This document shows positions 32,796 through 46,000 of a DNA stretch of 64,000 nt, piece by piece. Source of the DNA: Panorpa germanica (Eukaryota; Arthropoda; Insecta; Mecoptera; Panorpidae). Numbering within the stretch: the first letter of the stretch is position 1; every line of letters begins with the position of its first letter. The stretch spans positions 29,821 to 93,820 of the forward strand of contig CAVMBN010000094.1 of assembly GCA_963678705.1 (NCBI GenBank), read 5' to 3'. The translations under genes were made by a program, and so were the position numbers. The notes beneath the pieces are model-generated. The model had not been told where the DNA came from. It worked only from the letters and a program-made list of their open reading frames with translations, and ran no database searches.

Positions 32796-35501
32796 CTCTC
32801 TATTACAACCCTTTAATGATATCGTGAAATTTTACGAATAACCCTGTATAGCGTAGCTAAGTTGTTATTGGTACTGTTCCTGAAATAAAATAAAATTGTG
32901 TTTATTGTCCTAATATTGTCCTACGTTTGTTGTCCTAATATTCACATTACGCTACTCTTTGAGATAAATCAAATACATATTTGCAGTTAAAAATGTCTTC
33001 GAAATACATTTATCTACATACACATTATTACCTCGGACAACAAACATTCTTAGTTATTTTGTTTACACTATAGTTTAGTTATCAATATAGTTAGGAAATT
33101 TAGATACAGACATCACAGTTGAGTACGATTACTTTTAATAAATCCTTTATTTTTTAATGAAACAACACAGCAAATAAATAAGGCAATGTTCCGTTAGTTT
33201 TGATGACACGTTAGTTTTTATTTAAATGATTATTAATTTCAGGCCATTCTAGATTTAATTTCGCATGTTATACAGTTGTCATAAATTTATTTTAACATTC
33301 AACATAACATTGGCTTTTAGATTCAACATTCAAATTTCTGGAAAATGTCAAATTATCAATTTCTTAAAACAGCTATGTAGTAATTTATTTACTCTTAATT
33401 AATATTTTTATAGTTGATTGAAAACACAGTATCGAGTTGAATAAACTGTATCAAATATCTTTCCAAAAATATTTAAATGTTACATGTAATTTGAGACAGA
33501 TATTTTAATATAAATAAAATTCAAAATTGCATAGCCGGCATATGATAAGTTATGAACTATGAGATATAAATATTTAAATTATATTTACATAGCATTACAT
33601 CTATGTACATATAATCAACATATTTTATCAAAAAAAAATTCAAATGTCGGTTAATATGTTATAAAATGAACAATATAATACATTTTCACATTAAATAATA
33701 TATATTTAATTAAATAAAAGAAAATACCTCTTTTGAAATGTATCATAAGCAAAGTAGCACAAGTTTTTACTTAAATTATTATGTATATACTTTCAAATAA
33801 ATTTATTAAAAGTATTTTTCATATAAGTAAATAAACAATTACAATTCTATCAACGATCACTGTTTAACAAACTGTATAGTTTGAGTTCAATTCTCAGAAG
33901 TGAGCTCTTAATGCAAACTAACAAAAATATACTTTTGACATATTAAAAATGCCGCGTATATTTAAATAATTTTTAACGATAGTTTTATTTTAAAAACAAA
34001 TGCAGTGAATCATTATATATATTTGGATAACATAAAATAACACACTTGAAATAACTAAACATATATTACAAAATTCTAATATTCCATATAAATAAATAAA
34101 ATGTTGGAAGGTTCCGTTAAATTATTAAAGTCAACTAATACATACATCTTCATTTACTAAATAAATAATATAAATTTCATTATTAAGTAACAATTCAAAC
34201 AAAACATGTTGGAAAAATCTAATAAGAACTATATCTATAAATTTTTTTGTGAGACTATAAGATGAATTAAATACAAGTATTCCTTATATAAATTAATAAT
34301 ATTAATAAGTAATGAAAGAACATGAATTTATAAAATATGAATTTGAATTTATTAAATATATACATATGTATATCACTAATATACATCTGTAAATTAGTGG
34401 CAGTAGTAATTTAATAATTAATTCATCTTCATTACAACAGTGTTTAAATATAGTTTTTTTTAATTTAATTTTGAAGATATTATTCTCTTTTCTGAAACTT
34501 AATATCGATTATTCAATTCATTAGTGAAGTGGAACTTCTCAGATAAGTTAGAATCACTAATATCATTGATAAGTATAACTTGTTGAATATCGCTGCAATC
34601 ATACAACTCGAATATTTATCATAGTTATATCAAAACTCAGTAAAGTATGAAGTATAAAACTATGTAAAGTTTATTTAAACTAAACTTTTGAAATGCGGAT
34701 GAATTTTGACTTGCAAGAATATTAGAACAGGCTTCGTTTAATATTGAATTTAAAAGTATTCAAGTATAATTTAATGTCCATTTTAGTTAAATGTAAAATC
34801 TAATCAGAAGGTTGCCATTCCATTAATATTACACTCACAGAACATTGATAAAAATTAAGTATTTCTATCCATGTATGTATGTTATTAATTTGTATCGTTC
34901 TAACAAAAATACAATTTTGATTTAAGGATTATGTTAATATTCCTTGTGTAAACAATAATGATGATATACTCCATTTTTAACACAGCCCAAATTCAATTAT
35001 TTTCTGTAAATATTTACAATTGCCCATTTATAACACGAATAAAATAATTCCATTCGCTTCATATTCTCTGCCTTGTCCTTTCAATCTGAAAAAGAAATTA
35101 TATTTAAAAGAAATATAAGGTTGAATGAATATTGTACATATTAGTATTTATATGAAAAATTAAAACAAAATCCATATTCACAAAATGTAAATTACAAAAC
35201 AAAACAATTAATTACTAAATACATTATTGAACTTTTCTAACTTCTTTTGTTTGAAACTTGTAAAAAAAGAAACTAGTTCATTTTCGTATATTGTATGATG
35301 ATTGTTCTATACTCCAAAACACATCCAAACAAATAGCTACTTAATAGTTATTACATCACTTTTTATTAATAAATAGAGAATATGAATTATGGCTAAAGTT
35401 TATAAACAAATGTTTTTTGACAGCTGCTAACCAGAGATAATAGTGCTAACATTACTAATCAAGTTTTTATTAACTTATCAAGATTCAAACCAATTATAAA
35501 T
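32796..35501. other. AT-rich non-coding stretch
   Basis: No gene, terminal repeat or recognisable element. Open frames are short and of low complexity. Confidence 0.6.
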
Positions 35502-36013
35502 TTAGGGCTTTATTCTGTACACTATTTCCACCGGTGAAAAAAAAACATCGCTGTAAAATGACGCCACAAAAGCGATGATTTTTTATTTGGTATTCTGTAA
35601 GCAATTTCCATCGATTTTATTTTTGTCGCTGGAAAAAAATCGACCAAATTATAAGGTCGCCTTCAGAGGTGACTTTAAAATATTTCATCGCTGGATCTGG
35701 CTGTATCTTTGAGAAGTGTCAAACAATTTTAATACACAGTATTCAAGTGAAAGTGTTTTTTATAAATATATGTTTATAAATGATTTCATATTTGCTGTAG
35801 TTGGAGGATTCTACAAAAAAGTAGAAAAGAAGTTAGTATTTATATGTTTACATATGAATATATAAATATAAATATATCAGAAAGTGAGGTTATATTGTTT
35901 GTCAATTATTGCTTCAAGTGAATTAGGGTAAGTTAATTATTCTTCAAATTTATTGTTTTATAATTAGTAATTTTTAATGACAATACTTTATTATAAATCT
36001 TTATTTAGCTTCT

Positions 36014-36247
36014 ATGAAAAATTTGAAGTTGCTGGAGATCTTGGGAGTCATAGACTGCGTACACGTTAGAATTGTTTTGTCAATGGTTTACGATAAGGAT
36101 TATTCTGCATTTGCTTATCCTGGCAGTAATGTTAGCACAAAGTTTAAAGCTGTAAGTATATGCTTAAAGATAATAATTGATGTACAGTTGTTGCTTTATA
36201 TTATAAATGAAGCACATTATCATTATAGGTATGCGATTCAAATATGA
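36014..36247 (+). pseudogene. PIF/Harbinger transposase fragment
   Basis: The 77-residue frame has LLEILGVIDCVHVRI, matching the first catalytic region of Harbinger transposases (G-x-I-D-C-x-H). It is followed by YDKDYSAFAYPGSNVSTKFKAVSIC, which corresponds to the Y-x-N-R-K-G-x-(H/Y)-x-(I/L)-N-x-Q-x-x-C region with the key residues lost. The rest of the DDE domain is missing, so it is inactive. Confidence 0.7.
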
Positions 36248-36890
36248 TATTGTTGGCAGTAAATGCAAGGTACCCAGGATCAATGCGTGACTATGGAATT
36301 TGGAATATAAAAATTATAATAGCATAGAATTTATACGCTTAATAAAGAATAAGATAGAGACAAAACACAGCACAAGGATGTTACCTTACATGTAATATTT
36401 TGCTTCAGCAAAATCTAGTAATATTTAATTATAATGAGTAAATTTTGTTATGTTAGATAACCTTTGACACATGTAACTGTGTTTAGCGGGTACAATAATT
36501 ACTTATTTAAATGAAATGAATTTGTAAAATATATTTTAAGTAATTACAATATTTGTATTCCATATTTTAATATACTTTGTATAATATATTATAGTCACTA
36601 TAAATGAACAACTCTGGTTATCTTTAGCAACACACTTCTAATTATTGTACAACATATTCTAACATGTAAATGAATTGGCAATTAATACAGTACAAAGTAT
36701 AATTCATATTTGTATAATTTATTTAATTTGATGTTATGCTGTTAATTGCTTGAGAACTAAAATAAGAGTGAACCCTTACGACATTGAGACACAACAAAGA
36801 ACCAAATTAAATAATTGCAAACTATGTAAATAAAATGGATGATTATTCAAACAATATAACATGTCTGGGGCTCTAAAATTAAAGATGCTT

Positions 36891-37095
36891 TTACTTCTTG
36901 TATATCAGCAGTGTTACTTTTAGTATAGTTGCTGTAAGAGTATTGATGAGATTTCGATCCCTACAATTAAGCAATTCTGCTAATTCCTTCCACATATCTT
37001 TTAAATATTTGTCTGAACTCCGGATGCTCAGATAAAAAATCAACATATAAATTATATTGTATATTTGAAGTTTTTACTTTTCTTGTGAGTTCCAT
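36891..37095 (-). pseudogene. PIF/Harbinger Myb/SANT-like protein fragment
   Basis: It starts MELTRKVKTSNIQYNLYVDF, then LSEHPEFRQ. After a frame change it gives DMWKELAELLN, the W-x-x-L-A-x-x-L-N motif of the DNA-binding partner encoded by many Harbinger elements. It lies opposite in direction to the transposase piece. Confidence 0.6.
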
Positions 37096-37415
37096 ATTTC
37101 TTGAAAAAATTATGACAAGTGTACACCGTGTATTTGTACTTGTCAAGTGTTTGAATTTTAAAATATTTGAATATTTTGAATGTCGTCATTGGTAAAATAT
37201 TTCTAAAATTGATGAAAATGATGTGATGAAACTGAATACCAGTTTATACTGTTTCACCGCTGTATATTATAAGGGCGATGGAAAATTTTGCATACAGAAT
37301 ACCACTTTAGATATTTTAAATACAGCGACCTTATTCTATCGATGAAAAAATTAAATATTTCCACCGCTGAAATAATAAGGTCGATTCTTTGAAAAGATAC
37401 AGAATAAGGCCCTTA

Positions 37416-38636
37416 GAATAGAAAGGTTAGAATATAAAATAAATGAATTTATAATGATTTAAATATCTTCCTTAAGATTGTTTATGTTAAAATAGTTGTG
37501 TTAATGTTACAAATTGTGCAATATATTAATAAGGTTGGCATCCGGGACCACAAAGGTCAAAATATTTTTAAATAACTCGCTATATTTTTAACAATTCGGA
37601 GATAATAACAATTAAAATTTTTTTTTTACTTTAATTATTAAAGGGATCCATCGTTATAGAAAATTCCAATACAGGTAACGTCATGTCCGCTATAAAGAGA
37701 TAGAATACTTAACACATATAATTTATACATATAACAAATACCTGATGTATTCCTTATTAGTGGTACTATTTTGAATTATCATTAATTTTTTATTTATTAC
37801 ATACTCTTTTATTATGCAATCCAAAATTTGAGCTTTCTCCAAAGTTTCTTACCGAGTCCACTAAATTTCTCAGCGCCTCCTATATAACATTTTTAATTTC
37901 TAAATATTTAAATATGTTTGCATTCAAATGCGTAACACATATACACAATGGGCTTGTGTCCTATGTCTTAATTTCTATAAAAGTGTACTATATATTGATA
38001 AAGTGGGTTACTAGAACCTCAAATGTTTAATTATTTTTTAATAACTCCTTATATGTTAGGAGATATTAACAATTAAAAAAGTCATTTTGTCTCTTTAATT
38101 ATTAAAGGGATTCAACGTTGTACAAACTCCAAATGCATGTGACATCACAATCCTTGTGTAAGGTTACCAACCTTACAGATCATAAATCTCTGCTATATGT
38201 ATTTATATATCAAAATATCAAATATTATTTACAGCTATTTCAAGGAACAATAAAATTTCAATATTATGTCTGCCTTAACAGGGTTAAATAAAGTAAAAAC
38301 TTATTATTCTTTGACTTGACTGGATTGTTTGAGTACCAACAGCTGGAGATCATTACCACAACACTGACCTACTCAACAAATAACTGACGTTAAAATGAAT
38401 TTCATGTCATACAAATATGGCCGACCATTTCTAGCGCTTAAACTACAATTCAAATTTTTAATTGCTATATCTCCGTCAATATTTAGATATTTAATAAAAT
38501 AGACACGCCAATACACATTTATTAACATCAATTTCAATCAACAATTGAAAAATCGACCACTAAAAAATGGGGACACAAGCCCATTTCAACTTTATATCTT
38601 TTGCGTCCTCAGATTTTTCCCTGAACTTCCAAGAAA
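37416..38636. other. Non-coding stretch with two related segments
   Basis: No gene. The segments at about 37536-37700 and 37993-38165 are diverged direct repeats of each other (TTTAATTATTAAAGGGAT occurs in both), perhaps remnants of an old Helitron-type or tandem unit. From about 38590 the sequence resembles the Helitron family body (CCCTGAACTTCCAAGAAA). Confidence 0.4.
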
Positions 38637-38793
38637 CAGTGCCGTAGCTACCGCCGTATCAATGATTTGGGGCCCCGGGCTAGAAGGGCCCCAAATGTGT
38701 GTCTTTGTTTCTCTTGTGAAAAATCTTTACCCATCATTTGGGCCTCCAAATAAATTTTGATACGGAGCCCGTCTAAGGCACGCTACGCCACTG
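38637..38793. mobile_element. Short hAT-like MITE
   Basis: It starts CAGTGCCGTAGC and ends GCTACGCCACTG, near-perfect inverse ends of the kind common in hAT-type MITEs. The flanks CCAAGAAA and CCGGGAAA could be an 8-bp target duplication with two differences. GC-rich, non-coding, 157 bp. Confidence 0.6.
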
Positions 38794-38934
38794 CCGGGAA
38801 ACCCGAAATAAATATTTCCTTACGAGTTATCACTTTTGTTTTTTAAGTAGCTAACTTGTCTGGTTTTGTGTAAGAAAACACGGTTTGTTAGAACAATTTA
38901 GTAAATACCAATTTTTCTAATATTGTATATAAAT

Positions 38935-39731
38935 ATTAAATTTGTCAAATTTTAGTTACGAGAATCTATTTTGTTTGTATTTAAAAACATATATATTAAA
39001 TTATAGCCCTTCATCCCTATATGTTTATTATTTCATGTTTTACACCCGCCACCACTGGAAATTTGCAATTTTGTCTAATTTTCCTTTAATTACTATCTAT
39101 ATAGGGCCCATGTTCCAAATTGAAACGTTCTAGCTCTGTTGCGACATTGCTCCCTAAAAATCACGCCGCTACTGAATTAAAATTTTTGTAATCCAATTTT
39201 TGGCAAACATGCGCAATTAGTATCTCATTACATACCCAAAGTTATAATACTTCTTTTTCAATATTTCTGGCTTTTATTGTCTCAACTCCCGCCGCCACTG
39301 GAAATTTAGGGCTGTTTATTTTTTTTCATTAATTACTGTCTACAGCGAGCCCACATATTAAATTTGAACGTCCTAACTCTATTCTAACATTGCCCCCGGA
39401 AATTCGCGCCGCTACTGAACTCAAATTTCAAATTTCCAACTATTGACAAATGTGCACAATTATGATCTCAATACACATACTAAATTTCAGTTTTCTATTT
39501 TTTCTAGTTCGTCAGATATTAGCAAAAGTATTTTTTCGAATTTTTCAGTTTTTCCAGTATAAGTTTTTCCACGGAAATTCAGGGGAAAATTTAGGGACGT
39601 AAAAAGTCTTAGAAATTCGTCCTTTACATAATATCAAAATTTAAAAAACTTTGTAGGCGCCGTTTAGAAGATACCATACAGATTTTGTTACCTGAGATAT
39701 ATATAAATATATAACGCTCTATATATATAAA
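38935..39731 (-). mobile_element. Non-autonomous Helitron copy D, inner part
   Basis: It matches copies A-C from the AATTTTAG..ACGAG..ATCTATTTT block to the 5' TA-rich segment ending CGCTCTATATATATAAA. The family's 3' end is missing. The remaining 5' terminus lies at 53754-53818; the two parts are separated by a 14-kb Helitron array inserted at an A|T. Copy C shows the uninterrupted sequence. Confidence 0.8.
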
Positions 39732-41589
39732 CTAGCTTTTACCCCGTCGCAAAGCGACGTCTATTTAATATATATTATTTGAATTTCATAAAGTAATCCG
39801 TAATTTCATTTTAAATTTTTCATATTAAAATTAGAAAAGCACTGTCGCTATTTTTGAGATATCATACTCGTACATAAAATGAATAAATATTTTAAAATAA
39901 ATATGTTGTATTTCATCTTATAATATGATCTTCTACTTTAAAATTGCTTATTGGAACAAATATTCTACAGGATTTACTTATTATATCATATCAAAAAAAT
40001 TTAAAATTCTAGTTTTATAATAATTTTTTAATGTTTCATTATTAAATTTAAATATTTCTGTTAAATATATTAAATATAGATTTATATACATCGTCTTCAT
40101 TTTTCGTACACTTTAATATACATAATTAAAATTATTTCTTCATTGACCAGTAAACACTTAAACAGTATTCTTTGTATTTTTCATGTTGTTATCATTTTTG
40201 TTGTTTCTTCATAAACGTATAGCTATTAACGCACAGATTGTCATGCCTTAATCGGTGTGGATATAACATCTTCTGTGATAGTAGGACAGTAGTCTTCTGT
40301 GATGTTGGCGGTTATTATCTCATTACTATTCCAGGTTTAGCATTTTAAATAGTAGCACTTTATTATTCCCCTCCTAAAAGAAGCATTCTTAATAAATAAA
40401 TAAAGAAAATATACTGAATGCAAAACAAATAAATTATGCACTTACAGTTTGTACATGTGATGAACAGCACTAATATCTGCTTCATTGAATTGTTTATCAG
40501 AATAATAGATAATGAATTTCCCGTAAGCCGGGTCTTTGTTGTATTTTATAAATATACACGATCAACTAAAATAAATAAATTTATTTTATTCTAATTTGCT
40601 GAACTTCTTATTGCCACGGCCCTTTTTTCGCTCTGTAAATTACAATAACATTAATTTACATCGTACTTGCATGATCGTCTTAAACAACATGAAGAATATA
40701 TTGTATTTATTTTTAATAAAAGGATAATATAGAATAGTAATAATATTTGTAGTAGTTATTTCACAAAAATTAAACACAAAAATAATGTTTTGCAACATCA
40801 AACGTATTAATTCATTTGTTTAAAAATCTATTTAAAAAGCATAATACCTGAGAATGTTATGTTAGCATTTTAAAGAATCTCAGCATAATGATATGATTGT
40901 ATCATCATGATAATATATATAATTGTGTCATAAAGGTATTTTAGGTTACGTTTTAACGTATTTCAGACAAATGATTCTTCCATACTGGTAGGTCTAGACA
41001 CACTTTATACACTTCTTAGTTGCAAAGACTAAAATTTAATATGTACTATATTAATATTAATATTTAATGTTAATTATTTGTAATAGCAATATTCGTATTA
41101 ATAATTAATAATATGAAAGCAAAATTTATAATTTAAAAAGGAAATATTCTTTTTAGTTAATTTATCTGCAAACGTTGTAATAAAAATACTGATCTGGAAA
41201 CAATTATTACACATTAGACTAAACTTAAAAATGTATTATGATTAATGATTTGTAAATAAGAGTATTTTTCTAAACGTTATCAAATAAATCATGCGACAAC
41301 ACCAGCGAGCAGGTAAAGAATATGAAACAAATTTTTAAAATATATTATTCATATGATAATTTAGCATGCATGTAGTTATGTAGAAGGTATTTCAATATGA
41401 ATATGACTGAATTTTATAAATTTGAAACTTTGTTGTCGGGAGAGGAGAGGACCAACATAGGATTATAAAAAGGAAAGAATTCATAAAAGAATATGTGGTA
41501 ATCTGAAAACAATTAAAATGTCAATAACATACAATATAATATATATAACACTTACATCTAAAAGTTAATAATAAAGTAATAATGAGTAC

Positions 41590-42960
41590 TTAAATAATAA
41601 ATCTCAATTATACCTATCTAAAAGCAATTAAATGATAATCTCACTCTCCCGATCAGAGTATTTGTTTAACAAATGACTGCTAAAAGAAAAATACGGAAAG
41701 AGAATTTAAAATTTAAGAACACTACTATTTGGCTTGAAAACAATGAAATATAACACTATTACATTTAAAACACGAAAAGCAGGTTAAATGGCAAAGAGTA
41801 CATCACTTCGTACGCTCGATATAATATATATAACACTTTCATCTAAGGGTAAATAATAAAATAAAAATGAGAACTCAAATAATAAATCTCAATTATACCT
41901 ATCTAAAAGCAATCAAATGATAATCTCACTCTCCCGATTAGAGTATTTGTTTAACAAATGAAAGCCAATAGAAAAATACGTAAAGAGAATCTAAAACTTA
42001 AGAGTAAATAATAAAATAATAATAAGAACTTAAATAATCAATCTCAATTATACCTATCTAAAAGCAATTAAATGATAATCTCACTCTCCCGACCAGAGTA
42101 TTTGTTTAACAAATGAAAGCCAATAGAAAAATACGTAAAGAGAATCTAAAATTTAAGAGTAAATACTAAAATAATAATAAGAACTTAAATAATAAATCTC
42201 AATAATACCTATCTAAAAGCAATCAAATAAAATTCTCACTCTCCCGATTAGAGTATTTGTTTAACAAATGAAAGCCAATAGAAAAATACGTAAAGAGAAT
42301 CTAAAATTTAAGAGTAAATAATAAAGAAATTATAAGAACTTAAATAATAAATTTTAATTATACCTATCTAAAAGCAATTAAATGATAATCTCACTCTCCC
42401 GACCAGAGTATTTGTTTACCAAATGAAAGCCAATAGAAAAATACGTAAAGAGAATCTAAAATTTAAGAGTAAATAATAAAATAATAATAAGAACTTAAAT
42501 AAAAAATCTCAATAATACCTATCTAAAAGCAATCAAATGATAATCTCACTCTCCCGACCAGAGTATTTGTTTAACAAATGAAAGCCAATAGAAAAATACG
42601 TAAAGAGAATCTAAAATTTAAAGCACTATTTGGGTTAAAACTGATAAAATAAAACATCATTACTTATAAAACACGGAAAACAGGTGAAATCGCAAAGATT
42701 AAATAATTTCGAACCGTAAAGACGATGAAAGGTTTTTAAGGTTAATAGTTTAATTAAGTAAAAATTAATGTGAACTATATAATAAAAAAATAATGAGAAC
42801 TTAAAAAATAAATCTCAATTATATCTATCTAGAAGCAATTAAATGATAATCTCACTCTCCCGATTAGAGTATTTGTTTAACAAATGACTGCTAAAAGAAA
42901 AATACGTAAAGAGAATCTAAAATTTAAGGACACTATTATTTGACTTGAATGAATTATAAT
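41590..42960. repeat. 150-bp minisatellite downstream of the Rep/helicase gene
   Basis: Eight or so units each contain ATAATCTCACTCTCCCGA, GAGTATTTGTTTAACAAATG and AAAAATACGTAAAGAGAATC, with period close to 150-160 and some units spaced further apart. It runs from the gene's stop toward the Helitron 3' end. The inverted pair TTTGTTTAACAAA within each unit could form a small hairpin. Confidence 0.85.
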
Positions 42961-43032
42961 ATTATTACTTATAAAACTCGAATAGCAGATGAAATAGCAA
43001 AAAGTAAATAATTTCGAATAATTTGGAGATAT

Positions 43033-46000
43033 CTATTCTAATAAAAGTACATTTTTATAAACTACATTAGATGTAAATATATCTTTCTTTGATTTAGCAA
43101 CAGAAGTTAATGTTTCAATTTTTAAATTATTGGATGATTTAACCCTTGAAAACGCGACATATAATTGGCCATGGGTAAAAACTGGTTCCCGTAATAAAAC
43201 ACCTACTTTTTTAAAAGTTTGACCTTGTGATTTATTTATTGTCATAGCAAATGCTAATCTAACAGGAAACTGAACTCTTTTAAGTATAAATGGAAGATTT
43301 ATATCAGAAGGAGCTAAAACTATTTTAGGAATAAGAGCGCGATCACCAGTGTGACTTCCAGTAATTATTTCTGCATCTATTACAGATGTATAGATATGTT
43401 TTACAATTAAACGGGTTCCATTGGAAAGTCCACTATTAGCATTCATATTTCTTAAGAGCATTATAATTGCACCTATTTTTAAATTTAATTTATGTGGAGG
43501 CATACCCGATGGTGTCAAACTATTTAAAAATTCTACTGGGAAATGATTTTGTTCTGTATCAGAATCAGTTGAAACAGAGTCATGACTTAAAGAGCAAATT
43601 TGTTCCCCATCCAATAAATTTAAAATTTTTTCATTAATCTGTAATGTGTCTTCATTTAATGGACATAAAATTACGCGAGATTTTAATTCATCAAGAGTAA
43701 CTAAATTAATATCGCCGTATATTTCATCGACTAAAGGTTTGGCGGAAATGAATTTATTTGGAATTTTAACCATGTTTACTACACTACCTGGACAATCATT
43801 AATTAGTCCATCTCCAAGTTGTAATAACCACGTTTTAAAATCGATTTCTTCTTGCGCAACTCTCATGTTAATTGTCAGATGCTTAATTTTGAAAAGTGAC
43901 CATAACCTGCTATTTTGAATACACGTTGAAACTATATCTGTAACCGTTCCGCGTTTAACAACAGGAAGACATTGTCGAAAATCTCCTCCTAGTAAAATGA
44001 TTTTATTACCAAATGGCTTATTATTTTTCATTAAATCGCGAAGGCACATATCTACTACATCTAAAGCAAAGTAAGGCGCCATTGTAACCTCGTCCCATAT
44101 AATTAACTTAGCTGACTTTAATAATTTCCCATCAATAGAGTTGTGCCTTATGGATGAAGTTGAATTTCCATCTAGGGGAACCGGTAATTTAAACTGTGAA
44201 TGAATTGTCCTCCCCGCTTTCAGTAAAGTCGCAGCTATCCCTGTCCAAGCAACAGGTATAGCAGTTAATCCCATTCCACGTACGACGTGTAGTAAAGCAG
44301 TATAAAGAAATGTTTTCCCAGAACCACCCGACCCATGAATAAAGAAATATCTTTGCTCTTCATTATCATTGTTTATGCAAAGCATTATTTCATCAAATAC
44401 GTTTTTCTGTTCCGAATTTAATTGATTACTAAAATTAACCCCTTGCTCAAATTCTTCTGTTTGGTTAAATGTTTTCCTAACTAAAACTAAATTTACATTA
44501 CGATATTCCAGAAATCCAAAATCAGTATAATTGAAATTATGTAATTTAAAAATATCAATGATGTCATTGATAGCTAACTGTTCCGCAGTTTCTTGGTTAT
44601 AAGTTAAACTATAATCCTCGCATAAAGTTACTTTATGATTATCCCATAATAAATTAGGATCGCAGGGTTCGCAAAAAATACAAATAAAAGCAAATAGCTG
44701 TCGTAGCTGTTTGGGCATTTTACAAATTGAAGCATCATCTAAACAACGATCCCATTGAGTAGAATCATTCAATAAACCTAATTGTTTTGCTGTTTCGTGG
44801 AAAGTGGAATATTCGATTCCATTGAGAGTTCGCAAGTCTTTGAAACATGTAGCGCCGCGTACATGAAGCAACAATAACCTTAAATAAAACCTTTCACCTT
44901 CTTTAGGACTAACACTATACATTCTCGGAATTATCAAATGACTTATGCGCTGTCTTAAAGTCCATGTCTTTTTGCGATCAAAAATGTAATGTTCGGGTAT
45001 TTCCGTATACAAATAAGTTTTAGCCTCTACCGATGTTGAATTTAATTTAAACCAAGCCGTTAATGTAGTTTCTGAAGACTTTGCTAATGCAGATTCTTCA
45101 TTTCCTTCAGTAAATAAAATATTTTGTTGGTTTTCTAAATGAACTGCTAACCTATATATAGTGTGTGTTTTATATTGCAGATCGAATGCAAATATTCTCC
45201 ACATGGCTTCCGGTGGTGATACATATCGCGCGTCTAAATAAAATGAAACTTCATCCCAGTCTAATTGTGCTTGTCCTTCAGATGTTATTTTAACATTGGC
45301 ACAATCATGGCCCTTATATATATATTTAAATAAATATTTTACGCTTTTAACCGAAGCGCAAATTTCAACATTAATGTGGCATCTATATTTCAAGGAAAGG
45401 AATCTATTGTACAGTACAACCCATCTATTATCTACTGTATGTTTTATAGTGCCTTTTGCCGTGTAAAAATCAATTTTTGAATTATTATCCCGACGTCTGT
45501 ACAAAGGATACCCGTTACTGTTATTTACAGTGGAAGCTTGAAATGATTTCGGAAAATCTTTACTGCATTTATTGTCTTTCATGCATGGAGCATTTAAATT
45601 ATATGGTCCACATGGACCGTGAATCATACATTTCTTGACCACATCAAATAAAATGGGATGAGTTTCACTATCTGGAATTTCTGCAGATACAACTTTATCA
45701 ATAAGTTCCGTGTTTCGAATTTTATTTTGATTATTTAAAATTATTAGAATATGAATGTGAGGTAAACCGCGTTTTTGAAATTCAATAACAGAAACGATAG
45801 CTGTTACCTTACCGAAAATATGTCTTTTCAATAGATCGTCAAAGAGTTCTTTCACTTTTAATTGAAATACTCTAACAACTAAATCGGGACGATTTTCGGT
45901 TCGTTGATTATTAAGTAAATTACTTTTAATTTCTGGCCACTCGGGATTACATGTCATTGTAATAAACAAATCCGGTGAACCATATTTACAAATAATTCCC

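Larger units (their letters stand above)
35505..37412. mobile_element. PIF/Harbinger DNA transposon, decayed
   Basis: The ends are GGGCTTTATTCTGTA and the inverse TACAGAATAAGGCCC, flanked by TTA on both sides (35502-35504 and 37413-37415), the 3-bp target duplication of the superfamily. Subterminal inverted motifs (CATCGCTG, TTCCA(C/T)CG) repeat near both ends. Inside are a transposase fragment on the plus strand and a Myb/SANT-like fragment on the minus strand, the usual two-gene layout. At 1.9 kb it is shorter than full copies. Confidence 0.85.

Noticed and set aside
43033-44500. Host PIF1 helicase gene
   Set aside because: The helicase is continuous with Helitron Rep and zinc motifs and lies between Helitron ends.
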